From Anoplopoma fimbria (taxonomy: Eukaryota; Chordata; Actinopteri; Perciformes; Anoplopomatidae), in NCBI RefSeq assembly GCF_027596085.1, contig NC_072471.1, positions 6,798,028-6,862,027 on the forward strand: DNA of 64,000 nucleotides, written 5' to 3'. The notes beneath the pieces were generated by a model. It did no database searches. It was given only the letters and a program-made list of their open reading frames with translations, and was not told where the DNA came from. Below, piece by piece: positions 22,097 to 40,350 of this stretch (the first letter of the stretch is position 1; each line of letters opens with the position of its first letter). A program made the translations under genes and the position numbers.

Positions 22097-23962
22097 TAAG
22101 CTTTTTGAGTAGTTTATTTTTAAAAAACAAGCTACACTTCATCCAAACAATGTTTCTAATATCCAACATCAGTGTAGGCCATGGAAATGATGAGATAGAG
22201 GAAACTAGACTTGAGGGTAGTATTGTGTCTAATATTTTCCATTTGTATTATAATTCTTTGTTTACAGATGTTCTGTTATTTGCACAATGTTTCTTCCACT
22301 AGCCTCCTGCTGTGTTTGGAGTCCCCTTACCAAATGGAAAATCAAAAGACTGCAGTTATGTGTGCTGTTCAGGAAGATTTTGATCGTGTCTGTTGACAGC
22401 TTGTTTATAATCCATGTCCTCCAGCCATGTTCTTTTGGAGGCTCTTATTTTATGTAATGCTGCGTTTGCGCTATGATGAAAAACACTGACATTTTAAGAA
22501 ACAACTGGCTGGCCCTTCACACGAACATCTGCACTGTCCAGACAGGACTTCTCCGTTGGAATGGTGCATTGAATATTGCTTAATACAACCGTGTATGTGT
22601 GTGTGTGTTTGTGTTGTCCACACTTGTTTATCTAATAATCTGGTAGGTGTGTTTCATCCAAAGTAACAGAGCGCAAAATGGACTCTAGCTCATAGCATTT
22701 AATTGTAATTTCATATTCTGTTAGCAGTGAGGATGTTTGAAAGAAGAAACATACTCGGTGACCTGATTCAGTCACTCTTGCCTCTTACCAGTATTTTACA
22801 TACTCTCTTTCCCCAATATCATCACCACATTCGCACTCTTTACGTCCATAATCACTTCCTCAGACGTCCACATTGGCAACCAGACACAAACCAGTCTTTG
22901 TTAGCGTCGAGTGTCTCTGCCATGTTGAGCTGATGATGCCATGGTGAGGTTTGGCTGGTAATGTCTTTCCCAGTCCAACACTTTCTACATCAATGACAAC
23001 CGAGAGCTTTGGAGCGCCTGGTGAAAACATCATTCGTTTAACAGCCTGAATGTTTCCCCTAAAGCACTCTTATATTCTCACCAAATTCCAAAATAATGTA
23101 AATCTGCATGTAGGATTAATAGAACTTGCATTCACACAAAATGTTGTTAATAATCAATAAGCTTCTCAAAGAACCAAACAATCCAAAACATTTTTTGGGA
23201 GGTTTGGGGGCAGGGAGGCTAAAGGATATTGGCATCTTCCTATTTCATGCCTATTGCTTACAAAATACACCTGGAGGGGAAAAAAAACTATTTTGATATG
23301 TGTCCAAACCAGGCCCTGCAGAATTAATGACATTCAAGCATTTACTGCGTGAACATTGCTTCGAATCATATCAAGTGTTTTGTTCAACCTATGGCCTGAT
23401 GGCTGTGAAATGAAATGTTAAGACAGATTCACCTGGATGGGATAATTTGAATAGATGGTGCAGAAAGACTGGACACTCCCTTTAATTTGACTTGGATTGA
23501 CATCAAAACTAATGGATTCATTTTGAGGAAAAATGTATTTGTTTTAGGTGTTTAATGTGATGTAATGCACATTTTAAAAGTCCAAGGGGTACATAACACC
23601 CTAATCAAATAGTAAATATCATAAAATGTCAGTTTTTTATGGGGGGGTGCCTCAATAGCAGTTACCTTCAGTGCCATCTGATCCCTATATCATAAACGGT
23701 CATGAATTAATTCATTTTGGCAAGATGCTCCAATTCAAAGATCACACTAATACTACCCACCATCTTACTACATCTCACTGCACTAATTTGGCAGCTTGTT
23801 TAAAGGCTCTCATGCTCATATTCAACATATGTGCTTGTTTCTTTTTTTGGGGGGCTTCTGCTGCTGTTATTGCTGATATCAGCAAAAACCTTCGTGCATC
23901 ATGATTGTATCTTATCCTCATTTGCTGAGTTGCGGGAGCACACCAAAGTGCATTGCTGTCTT
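22097..23962. other. Intergenic DNA, nothing recognised
   Basis: AT-rich sequence with a short TG run near 22590-22613 and no exon-like or repeat-family signal that I can name. Confidence 0.5.
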
Positions 23963-24253
23963 TATTACCTCCGTCAACAAGGTTATGTTTTCGGTTTGGT
24001 TTTTTGGTTTGCATTTTTATTTACTCGTTTTTTACTAGTTTATTTGTCAACAAGATTATGGGAAAAACTGCTGGCCCAATTTCCATGGAACTTGGTGGAA
24101 GGGCGTTGCATGGGCCAAGGAAATACAATCAAATTTTAAAGTGGATGTGCGTCACAGGGCGGATCTTACACTTATGGAAACGACCATGGCGAAAGATGGC
24201 ACTAGATGCTGTCACGGCAATAGATGTTTAACTATTTCGAGTGCCCTTCTTGT
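23963..24253 (+). mobile_element. Teleost interspersed repeat (CTCCGTCAACAAGGTTATG...GAGTGCCCTTC)
   Basis: It begins ATTACCTCCGTCAACAAGG, continues TTATGTTTTCGG, AACTGCTGGCCCAATTTCCA, GGAACTTGGTGGAAGGG, GCATGGGCCAAGGAAATAC and CAGGGCGGATCTTACAC, and ends CGAGTGCCCTTCTTG. This block order matches a widespread fish repeat (consensus CCTCCGCCAAGGAGG ... CTCCGAGTGCC) from memory. No protein is encoded. Orientation follows that remembered consensus. Confidence 0.75.
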
Positions 24254-25848
24254 TTTTGCTATGTGATTGAGTGATCCTGACAGAGTTTGTCCTGTCTAGG
24301 TGGATTCCCCACCCTCACTGACTTATGTGCTGTCTTAGCTTACTGTATGTATCTTGATGAATTAATGCAATTTCTCAATGTGGTACCATAATCCAAATTT
24401 AAAACATTAGCAATCATGTCCTCTTTACTGACACTGTGGGAAAAGATATTTGAAGATGCAAAAGAAATACGCCTTTATTTTATGTAAGAGAAGAATGAAC
24501 TGCGTTACAGAGAAGTTAGGGACAGATGTGAACAGGGCTGCTGAGTATCTTTCCCAGAGTTGGAATGAAATTCATTAGTGAATAAGCAGAAAACAGATTC
24601 TGGTCATCCTTTCTTTATTAAAAGTCTGAATATAAGGAATGTTTGACTGTGGAGGAAACTGATTCCTCACAGCTGAAAAATAATTTAAAACCAGCTTCTC
24701 ACTTGTAATATTTTATGAGAGAATTAATACATTTGATCATATAGTAGTTTTAGGAAAGTGCCTTGATGCTGGATGCTTTGATGATTGGTGAATTCAAAAG
24801 CTCATTCAACAATGAAGGAACAACTACAAAACATGTGTCAGATTTTTTAAGTCACGGTAGAGAACCACAAACTGTTTTTTTCCCCAGGCTGCTTGATTCA
24901 TATGGTGCTGTATCCTCAGTCAGTGAAAGATTTTCACCACCGAGATCTGTAAAGAATCAGTTGTTTCTCATGAATACACAATTTAAAACTTTTCCAAAGC
25001 CCTATAGGCTTAGATGCCTATAGCTGTGCGTTATTTATGACGGTTCTGGCAGTGGCACCCTATAAAACCGTCGTATAGACATAATAGTGTGTAGCAATTG
25101 GCACGTCCAGTTTTTGGGATGATCAGCACCTGTAAATTGACCACAGTATAACACCTTATTTAGTTTCCATGACATCTAGGTATAAGATTGAAGGAACATT
25201 TATGTTGATCTCTAAGCTCGTTTCATTGAAAATCTGGGCAGCTAACATGTCATACTTGCTGTTTCAACCCGAAACGTCTCTGGGAGGGTCGAGCTCGCTT
25301 TGTTGGCAGACAAGGGAGCTGCTTGGCCGCTCACCTCGGTCAAGTAAATCAGAAACAGACTGAAATGGAAAGAAAGGAAAAATGCCCACCAAACCTATCC
25401 AGGCCCATTCAAGAGATTAATGAAGTCCGTCCAACGCCCAGAGAAGACTTGTACTTGCAGCAACTTCTAGTGTGGGGCTTCACTAACGTTTTTGACACAA
25501 GTATTGAGAAAATGATGTTCTGCCACAATGAAAGGATTATTTGACAGCATCATAGATTTGATCACTAAATGTTCTTTATATAAAAAGGGCTTACTGGCAG
25601 CTGAGCTTATAGGGGAATAAAGCAGTTTTGTCAAGGTTAAAGTTAGTTTGGTAACTTAAACTACATTGGTTAGAATTAAAGAAGAAAAACAATTGGTCAC
25701 TTTGTCCTCCACACAAGCACTCCCATGATATTTTAATACCAATTTACTGCCTTTCTTTTAATTGGGTGCCTTTTCATTTAATCCTCTTGTGGTCTAAGAA
25801 TATATTATATAATAAAATATATTCCTTCTTTGGAATAGCTGCCTGGAA
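24254..25848. other. Intergenic DNA, nothing recognised
   Basis: No convincing exon or named repeat. A small relatively GC-rich patch lies near 25260-25400. Open frames of 60-90 codons here show no motif. Confidence 0.5.
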
Positions 25849-26014
25849 GCCTAGTGCATTGTTAGCTGAGTGGTTCCAGCGCACGCCATAGCCGCAATGT
25901 CCCGGGTTTGAGTCAAGCCTTCGGACATTTGTTACATGTCAAAGTCCTCCCTCTCTCTTTCCCAATCCTACGGTGTCCAAAGGCAAGAATACCTGCCCCC
26001 CTCACAAAAAAAAG
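25849..26014 (+). mobile_element. tRNA-derived SINE
   Basis: The head contains an RNA polymerase III A box (TTAGCTGAGTGG, 25862-25873) and a B box (GGTTTGAGTC, 25905-25914) about 30 bases apart, as in a tRNA. The body (GGACATTTGTTACATGTCAA, then CCTCCCTCTCTCTTTCCC) and the tail (GTCCAAAGGCAAGAATACC, then poly-A) follow the usual teleost SINE layout, in which a CTGCATGTCA block and AAATAAAGGCAAAAATGCCC tail appear. The copy is diverged and too altered to be a working tRNA. Confidence 0.75.
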
Positions 26015-28153
<2,139 letters not shown>

Positions 28154-28349
28154 CCCCTCGTGATTTAAAGGAAAGGCTGTAAACACTGAACCAAACTGAC
28201 GGAATTCCTCCAGTGTGATTATCATATGAATAAGTATCAACACACAGCCTCACTTTGATTGGTCCAAATAAGGTCATTTCCCACAGTAGCGCTGGCCCAG
28301 AACCCAATTGTCGAGCTGTCACTGCCATCATTGGTGCCTCTTCTCTGCA

Positions 28350-32148
<3,799 letters not shown>

Positions 32149-32666
32149 CCTAATGACTTTGGTGTCCCCATGAGTTTCATCTGTTGCAACCAGCAAACAT
32201 GTCAAAGTTTTCACGCATCCAAAGGAATATCTAAACATCTACTGGATGAATTAGCACAAGATTTGGTACAGCCATTTATGGTTCCCAGAGAATGTATCCT
32301 AATGACTTTGACGATCCCATGACTTTTAGTGTCACCATGAGGTTCACATTTGTGATTTTGAGTGGAATAACTATTGGACGGATTCCCATGAAATTGCAAT
32401 GCAGTGTAAAAACCTTTGCGATTACCTGACGTTTAATTTAGTGACATCATCAGGTAAAATCGCAATTGTTCCAATGCATTGGTTGATGATGGGATACCTG
32501 CAAAACCAATGACATTCCCATCAACCTCAGCCCTACTTAATGTTTCGAGCTAATTAGCAAATCACCAACTAATGACAGAATGTTGGTATTGCCATTTTGA
32601 GCCTGTTAGCATGATAACATCAGTAGTACGTACAGTCTCACAGAGCAGCTAGCATGACTGTGAACT
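32149..32666 (+). mobile_element. Teleost interspersed repeat (CTAATGACTTTGG...GCTAGCATGACTGT)
   Basis: Recognisable blocks in order: CCTAATGACTTTGACGATCC, AGTGTCACCATGAGGTTCAC, ATTTGTGATTTTGAGTGG, AACTATTGGACGGATTCCC, ATACCTGCAAAACCAATGAC, ATTCCCATCAACCTCAGC, GCTAATTAGCAAATC, GAGCCTGTTAGCATGAT and CTCACAGAGCAGCTAGCATG. I know this order as one of the most abundant teleost repeats. The first block occurs twice (near 32149 and 32289), as the consensus itself has related sub-blocks. No coding capacity is seen. Confidence 0.75.
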
Positions 32667-33124
32667 ATTAAGATTCATTCACACCAAATTAGTCGAGTTG
32701 CGTTCCTCCAAAAGTTGATTCTGTTTCAACACTTTGCCATTTTTTTTTGCATTCCCTGCAGTTCCCACCACCACAGCGCAAATGCCCAGCCCACATTCAA
32801 ATGAATGGGAAGACTTGCGTTTTCACCGCAAATTTGGTGTTAGCCTTTTTAGCAACTTTCCCTAACCTTAACCTTATGGTAGTTGCCATATGAATCCAGT
32901 ATTGTCATTCCTTTCCAGCTACAGGTTTTTAAAAAAGACCACAAGAAGTAAGAATGGGAGCCTTCTACCTCCCACATAGACCCCCACACTGCCTCCCCTC
33001 TGTTGTGAGCAAATAAAATCCAATACTCCATTAAGGCAACCTAAACAAAACTAATCAAGATTTGGGGTTAAAACAGAAATTTAGGTTCTCTTTGAGGAGG
33101 TGCCAATCTGAATAGATTAGACAA

Positions 33125-33126
<2 letters not shown>

Positions 33127-33169
<43 letters not shown>
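33127..33169. repeat. (GT)21 microsatellite upstream of dcn
   Basis: A pure 43-base GT array about 450-600 bases upstream of the end of dcn exon 1. Confidence 0.97.
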
Positions 33170-33173
<4 letters not shown>

Positions 33174-33368
33174 CTGTTTTTGTTTTTTTCCTGGGGGTAG
33201 TCAGTAGAAGCTGAATGCAGATGAATGACAGAGAGAGTGTGAAAGAGGGGGAGAAAGAGAGTTTGTATGCAGCGTTCTCTGCTAAGCTCCACACAGGACC
33301 TATCATTACCAGATGTCACAGTGAGGGTGGCTGCCAGCCGAATCACTGCTTATTGCTTTAAACTCAAA

Positions 33369-33624
33369 CTCTCTGCTTCCTTCTCTTCTTCTCCTTCCTT
33401 CTTTTCCTTCTCCCTGTCTCCTGCTCTCTCTCTCTCCCTCTTTTTTTTTTCTTCCTTTCCCTTCTCCATTTCCAGCTGTTTTTGGAGCACGCAGCGAGAA
33501 CGGGGGAAGTTCTCCACCAATTGTTTCGGTCCTGAGAGGAGCTCGGCGGTCGGACCCTCCCCTTCTTCTTTCTCTCTCCCATCTCTTTCCTCTGTCTCTC
33601 TCCCTCTCTCTCTCCCCTCCCCTT
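33369..33624 (+). promoter_or_regulatory. dcn 5' region with two long pyrimidine tracts and a CCAAT box
   Basis: Two nearly pure C/T tracts (33369-33474 and 33555-33624) flank about 80 bases of GC-richer sequence holding a CCAAT at 33517-33521. No TATA box is visible. The human decorin promoter has been described as having a homopurine-homopyrimidine, S1-nuclease-sensitive region involved in control, so the same kind of sequence at the fish gene is suggestive. The exact transcription start cannot be placed, and part of this may be 5' UTR. Confidence 0.5.
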
Positions 33625-33794
33625 GTTGTGACAGAGCACACCTGCTTGATGTTGGCTGCACGCATTTTGAGTCCAATTACACCATAGGCCCTCGCAGCCA
33701 CTTCAGTCTCATCCCCCCCATTCGACTGGATTTTTGGGAGTCAAGCTCATCTTGCACAATTTTACTCTCTCTGCCTTGCTTCTACTGAGAACAG
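33625..33794 (+). other. dcn: Probable noncoding exon 1 of dcn (5' UTR)
   Basis: The strong donor CAG|GTAGGT ends an exon at 33794, and the coding part begins about 7.9 kb later behind a strong acceptor. Decorin genes are known to start with noncoding leader exons separated from the ATG exon by a long intron. The left edge is a guess. Confidence 0.5.
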
Positions 33795-36700
33795 GTAGGT
33801 TAATCCTTTACTCTGAGAGAGGGGGAAAGTACGGGTAATAATGACTGAAGTTAGGTGGGGAATAAGGAGTTAGGTTCAACATGGACTCATCTTTAAAGTG
33901 AGAGAGAATAGTCTTGAGAGAATGGTTTGTTTCTGCTAGATTGTGACTTTTTGCATGACAAAATCTATAATTCATGATGTAATAGTCACATTATTTGCTG
34001 ATATATATATTATTGTATAAAGATAGGATTACTGCATGTGTTTTTTAAGTTACATTTGTCAAACTGGATTTATGTATGATTTGATTCAGATAGTCGTAAA
34101 TTCATCTATGTTGTGTATATTCCGGATGTTGCCAGGTCTTGTTCCCACAGCTCTCTTGGCTTTGGGATGAGAAACCTTTAATCAGTTCCAGTCCAATCGG
34201 CATACAGCTCAGTGAAAAGAGCAGCGGCTAAAGAAGGGGGTGTGGTAGTGCAGTTGATGCTGGTACCTCACTCCTTCGCCAAAAAACCTTATTCTCCTGG
34301 CCCCTTAGTTAATCTTCGAGGTATCCAAAACCGCTGCCATGTGATGTGTTCAGCACTGTTTCGATTTTACAACTTCAGCTTCGTAATTAGTTGCTTTTTC
34401 GACACTTGTTTGTTGTTTGATAGGATTTTACCCATATGGAAGTCCATTCCTCAAACTAGTTTTGTGAGTGTTAGCTTTATACATGGGAAGTGAATCAGAT
34501 TTGTAATGCTTACATAAAGTGAAGGGGTTGAGTGAGGGGAAGGCAGAACATTTAGATGATCTACTTAAGTTGTTTGCTTCAACATTTGCTAACGTCAGTG
34601 GAAAGTGTTTTTTTCCAGTTCTGTTTTTATTTAGCTTTTCTTTCTTTCTTTCTTTCTCTCTCTCATTTTTCCCCCTGTGGCATTGGATTAGTCTACAATC
34701 AAATGAGGGGGAAAAAGCTGAAACAACAAAAGCATTTCTTTGTGTTGATTCAGCCCATGTTGCTTGTCAAGACTTTGATTTGGAAAAGTTGTTTCTGGTT
34801 CTTTTCACACTTCAGCAGTTCATTTGGTGAGCAACCAGACTGTTTTAACCCCAATCTCTTATCTGTCTGCTCTGCAGCCCTGTTTCTTCTCAATGTGAAC
34901 CTTTTCTGCCCACAGTGGCGTCGGCTGCTGTGTTTTCACAGGAGCAGGACAGGACCCAAATTGCTAGGGGCAACTTAAAGCGAGCAGCTTTGAAGAGGAG
35001 ATGAAAAAAAGCTGTACCTGGCAAAGCACAGTGCCATTAATCCCATAATGGTACAGCTTCCTCTATCAAAGAAAGGTCTGAAGGCTTCCCGGCAAGCCAC
35101 CACACAACTCTCAGCTAACTCATTACATCCTTTATGCCAGCATGGAAAAAAACTAATAAGGCTCAGCTGCACTGAATTGAGTGGACCGGAGTGAAACTGA
35201 ACAAGGGGAAAAGTGAGACAAACAAAAGAGACTGAAAAGTGGGACTTAGAATAGAATAGAGGCTAAAAGTGACATAAACACTGCACTAAAATACACTTTG
35301 AGCAATAAAAGTACTTCAGCAGTTCAAGCTGAGCAGGAGTTTAACATTTGAACCAAAAGTGAGTGAATGAAAGGTTAGGAGGAGACAAGGCCCAGAGTTG
35401 CACTCAGGGGCTGCTTTTTCCATCTGGACTTCAACTGTCTGGGTCCAAAACTGCAAAAGAACAATGGAATTGAATTGACATCAGCCATGAAAGTTTTTCC
35501 CCAGAAGGTTCCACTTGTCAGTCCTTCTGGCCAAAGTTTGAAGGGTCAGACAGAGAAAGAAAATACCACGAGTTAAGGCAAGGAAGCTGGGGAAGGAAGG
35601 AAAAGTGCACAAAAAAGGGTGGAGGAGATGGAGAGAGAAGAAAGGGAGAGAAGGTCGGGCAGTTTGTCCACGTCTATGCAGCGCAGACTGTTGATAATGG
35701 GACTGAGGTTGATGGCAGACTGACAGCTTTTCTCATGGAACAGCTGAAATGTGGTTAAGCCGCTAGCTAGTTTCTCATGCCATGGCTCCACAAAACAGGC
35801 TTGCTTTAGAGACCCCTAAAATGATCTTCCAATAATAGTTATGGCTCTGACACTTTTTCACTTTTTCTGCATTGAGAAATTATATTGATTGTAGTGGTCA
35901 AAAGAGTGCCTTGGGTATTCTCGAAGCCAAAGTACATTCCATGCAAACATAACGGCTATTTTCCAGACGGAACTGATTTGGAATAACCCCTATTACAAGA
36001 ACGTTTTGGCTCTGAAATTGTTTGTTGGACGTGTCTTTGCATATTTTCAGATACACATGTGCTCACAAAATCCCCCGATATATCAGCGATTTGTAGGAAA
36101 TAATGACCACTGACTCCTCACGCCACTGCCAAAGGAAGAGCTCAGGAAAACACGTATGTTTTTACATTTGAGCATTATTGATAATGCTTATGTGTGTTAC
36201 TGCAAGGGAGGGAATCTCACATTCATTTGGTGATGGGTTAAAAGGGCCACACGTGTTTTAAGCGTCCTGTGGCCTTGTAAATACCTTCCAGTGATTCATT
36301 GCTGACAGACGCTCTGCAGAGGCCGACGCAGGCCTGTGGAGAGTTAGATGGGAGGAGGGGGGAGCTAATGGACATGGGTGGAGGACGGGATGGAATGGGC
36401 GTCTGCTGTATTGTGTCCTTCTTTGCAACATGGTTTGATTTGGTAAAATTACAAAACAATTTTGAATATGATTATCTTTCTATGGGATCTCATTGATTTT
36501 CTATGCATCAGAGTTTCAATGAAAGGCAGTGACAGAGGGGAGTAAGTGACAAAGCAAGGGAGGCAAAATTGCTTTGCTCCCTCATGCGAGCTCTGCTTCC
36601 TGTCTGGGAATCATTAGTAATGCTGGGGCCAGACTTGGGGGAGGTTGGTGGGAGGGATGAGACAAAAAGAGGGACATAGGAGAATTGACAAGGATGCCGC

Positions 36701-37723
36701 TGCCACAGGAAATGTCGAGCCCCACTGTTTTTTCACGGTCACATATGGGATGATGAATCGCAGGTTTCAGAGACACGAGAAGAAGATGGAGATGGTTCAT
36801 GGATCATTTACCACATGTCCATATCTGGGATGTGGTAGATTGTAAATCTTCTGAAAATACAGACTAAACTTACTCACAGCTGCTTGTGCTTTTAAATTCT
36901 TTATATATCTCTTCTATACCCACCATAGTTTAATGTGCAGTGCTTCAACAGGAATCTCTTGACCATTCAAAGCCTCTTTTGGAAGGCATTGAACCACCAT
37001 TTCAGATAGGTATGCTTTCCTGGTTCACCAATGATTGAAGTCCAGAGTGAAATGACTTACATAACAGATACATAATAACTTTCATGAACTTTCTTCGATA
37101 GTAAATGAACATCCTCACCCAAAGTCAGCATATATGCTTTTTCAGAATTATGTCAAAAATTTAAAAAAGGCTTAATTCATCAGATGCATTCTATAGCATG
37201 GTTTTTAGAATTCTATTAGTAGGAAACAAGCTTGTACCAATTGCTGCCACATTTGCACTGATTAGTGTCAGTCCAGTTCATGTGAATAAAGCCTGTTTTT
37301 TCATCTTGCAAGCTGGCATACAGCCGTATCACAATGTGATGTCAGTGAAGCTGACCCATATCATTTCATAATGATATGAAAAGAACTTGGAAGAGAAGAG
37401 TTTATAAAATCGGTATATTCAAACCAATGTTTTAAAAGGAATGCCATTAGTTAGTTATAAAACAATTGGAGATCAGTGTGTGATATTTTGGTAACGTGTA
37501 ATGTTTTCTTAGCTGCGGGGGGAACTAGATGACACATTTTCTAACATCAAGGTTTGACTTCCAGCTCAGTTTGATCCCTCCGTAAAAGTGAAAATGATAA
37601 GGGAATGCCTTTCATCCTGTAAAGGAAATCTTCTTTGAGGGGATTAGAAATGGCGAAATACAGAGTTTGCATGGTGAAGTCATGTTTCAGCATGCTCTGT
37701 TGGCAGCCCTCTGGGTTTAGCAT

Positions 37724-37725
<2 letters not shown>

Positions 37726-37808
<83 letters not shown>
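37726..37808. repeat. (AC)41 microsatellite, dcn intron 1
   Basis: A pure array. It faces a TG array 63 bases downstream, so the two form an inverted pair. Confidence 0.98.
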
Positions 37809-37809
<1 letters not shown>

Positions 37810-37870
37810 CCCACGCACACAAAGAAGTGCGTTTGAGGAGCCTGTGTCGGGTGTTCAGTAGAATATTTAG

Positions 37871-37988
<118 letters not shown>

Positions 37989-39756
37989 ATATAGAAGTAG
38001 AGGCATCTTCTTTAGCAGTCCATCCTGCAGCGCATGCGGCCCCATCCGAGCACACTGGTAATGAAAGAACCAACGCCTGGGGCACAGCAGGTTGACTCAT
38101 GCATCAAGAAGGGAAAAGCCTGTATTTCAACTTTTAAAGATAAGATTGCATTTGGCTGTAATTCCTTGTTTTCTGGGTTTTGAATTTAGGGTGACCTTCA
38201 AGTTCACAGACAGGCCTTGGCTGACCACTCTAAGTTTCTGTACTATAAACAGCCCTCTATCTCCGTTCTAATCTAATCTAAATTCCAAACCCCCTAACTC
38301 AATATTAATACCACTTATAGATTATTCTGCAGTTGTGGTTGCCAAATGTTAGTTAATGTCCCAAACAACAATCCTTGAAAATCTTTTCTTCCCGGATTTG
38401 TTTCAAAATCTTGTTTTAGTCTCATCATTAACAATTCCTGGGTCTGATTATGACTCACAAAGTTGCAGTAACTCTTGTCTTTCCAGTAATGGTGCTGCCA
38501 GTAAATGCCCATAGAGCTTAGTTTAAGATCACTCCCCTCTTCTTCTTGCCTGTCTGGCTCACATTAAAAGCTGCTGAAGCTGCTGAAGGTTGATGGATTG
38601 ATGTCAGATCACATGGAGGGCCACATGTGCATGTATGTAGGTTCATGTGCTTGTGGCCATGGGTCAAAGCAGGGAGATACGGTTAAGAAACCAACTAAAA
38701 CTCTGTTATTTTCTGTGCAATACTGCTTCTTTAAGCAGAGCTGGTACACTGGCTTTAAAGGTAATTTTCCATGTTCCAGCCTGCAAGAAGAGTCAGATGT
38801 GAGGAGTTCACAACATTTGTATCTCCTATGAAAAGTGACTTTCAAATACTTTCCAGTATTGGCGATTAGTGTATCATACTACCAGACAAACTGATCCGGC
38901 ATCCAAGCAAGACAAACCATCAAAGGCATCTACAAACTCTTTTTAACCCAGAAGTGCTTTGCATCTCTAAATCAAAAACTACTGCTGCTGCCAAGTCTGC
39001 AGACAAGGTTTTCGCTGGATTGAGCTTTCTGCTGCGCTCAGATAAGAGAGCCTGACACAGCCAAGATTACTCACTCTGTTGAAAACTGGAACAACGTGTA
39101 CTCTGGATCAATGTTCAGACTAGAGTTCTTTCTTACGACGCCTCCCACTACACTATGTTCTCGCTGTTTCCAAGTGAGACTAAATGGCAAAAGTTTGACA
39201 TGGAAAAATGCATCTACACAGCGAACATTGTGTGACACACTTCCAGAACAAGAGTAAAATAAAGAAACAGTCAGAGGAAAAGCTTTCCCATCCAACAAAA
39301 TTCTCCTCTGAATGGAATTGATTTCAAGATTGGATATTCTCTGCACTGTAACCACTGGACTGAAGCTGTACAGTGTGTCAAAGTGGTGGCTGTTTTGTAG
39401 ACATGAACTATAATTACTGCCTGTGTTGAGAGTCCCTCTGAGCCCTGATCCCGTGACCTGGTGTAACCCTAACCTGGGTTTACACTACGTCCCCAAATCT
39501 CTTTCTCTTGCTTTATTTCTCATTCTCAAAGACACACTGTTATTAAACTTTGAGTGACCTAAAGCTTTGAATGTATTTTTACTACTACAGTATGTACAAA
39601 TAAAAGGTGCACATGCAGCACAACTTGTGCACTTGCTTGAATTCACTTAAAAACACAAACAATTACTCAAAAGACAGAAAGTAAGCAAAGATACAGCACA
39701 TAAGCTTCATGCACATGCATACAGACCATATAAACAAGCCCAGAGTCACTTTCAGT

Positions 39757-39781
39757 GACCCAAAACTGATGGTTTTGGGTC
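39757..39781. repeat. 10-bp perfect hairpin, dcn intron 1
   Basis: GACCCAAAAC, a 5-base loop (TGATG), then GTTTTGGGTC. One more T-A pair extends the stem to 11 pairs. It lies 175 bases upstream of a long TG array. Confidence 0.85.
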
Positions 39782-39953
39782 AGTTTCATCATCCTGGTCC
39801 TGATGTTCGGGTCAAGGTCCGTTGCAGTCCAGCTACTCACAAATCATTTGTTAGCAGCTGCGGCTAAAATCTGCCCTTCAATTATTGTGGCATCAAGGCG
39901 GAAGGAGCAACGTTTGGCTTTACACATGGCAAGCAGATTGCTGGGTCTTTGAG

Positions 39954-40075
<122 letters not shown>

Positions 40076-40204
40076 GCATGTGTAAAGGTCAGGCAGTTCC
40101 ATGCATCTCCACACAGTTTGAGTTTGAGAGAGTGTACGGATGTGTTAACCCCAAGTTGCTCCCGAAGGCTTGCCATCGGTGTGGACTGGATGTTGCATGA
40201 ATGT

Positions 40205-40350
40205 TAGTTAGAGTCTGATGGTGGCACCTTGCATGGTAGCCTGTCATCAGTGTGTGAATGGGTGAATGATATGTAATATACTACTGATTGTAAGTCGCTT
40301 TGGATAAAAGCGTCTGCTAAATGACTGTAATGTAATGTAATGTAATGTAA
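40205..40350 (+). mobile_element. 3' end of an L2/UnaL2-type LINE (or SINE sharing its tail)
   Basis: GATGGTGGCACCTTGCATGG and TGTGTGAATGGGTGAATGAT lead to AAGTCGCTTTGGATAAAAGC GTCTGCTAAATGACTG and a tail of five TGTAA units (40326-40350). CGCTTT/AAAGCG (40296-40301 and 40307-40312) form a stem with a GGATA loop. This is the hairpin known from the eel LINE UnaL2 and its partner SINE, where the LINE reverse transcriptase recognises it to start copying. The element is heavily 5'-truncated, as is usual for such copies, and inserted in dcn intron 1 in the sense direction. Confidence 0.85.

Noticed and set aside
25862..25914. Possible functional tRNA gene from the A and B boxes
   Set aside because: The flanking sequence cannot form a complete tRNA cloverleaf with an acceptor stem, and the SINE body and poly-A tail follow directly.
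33267..33788. 173-codon open frame over the dcn leader region
   Set aside because: It is low-complexity Ser/Leu/Phe from translated pyrimidine tracts and overlaps the noncoding first exon.
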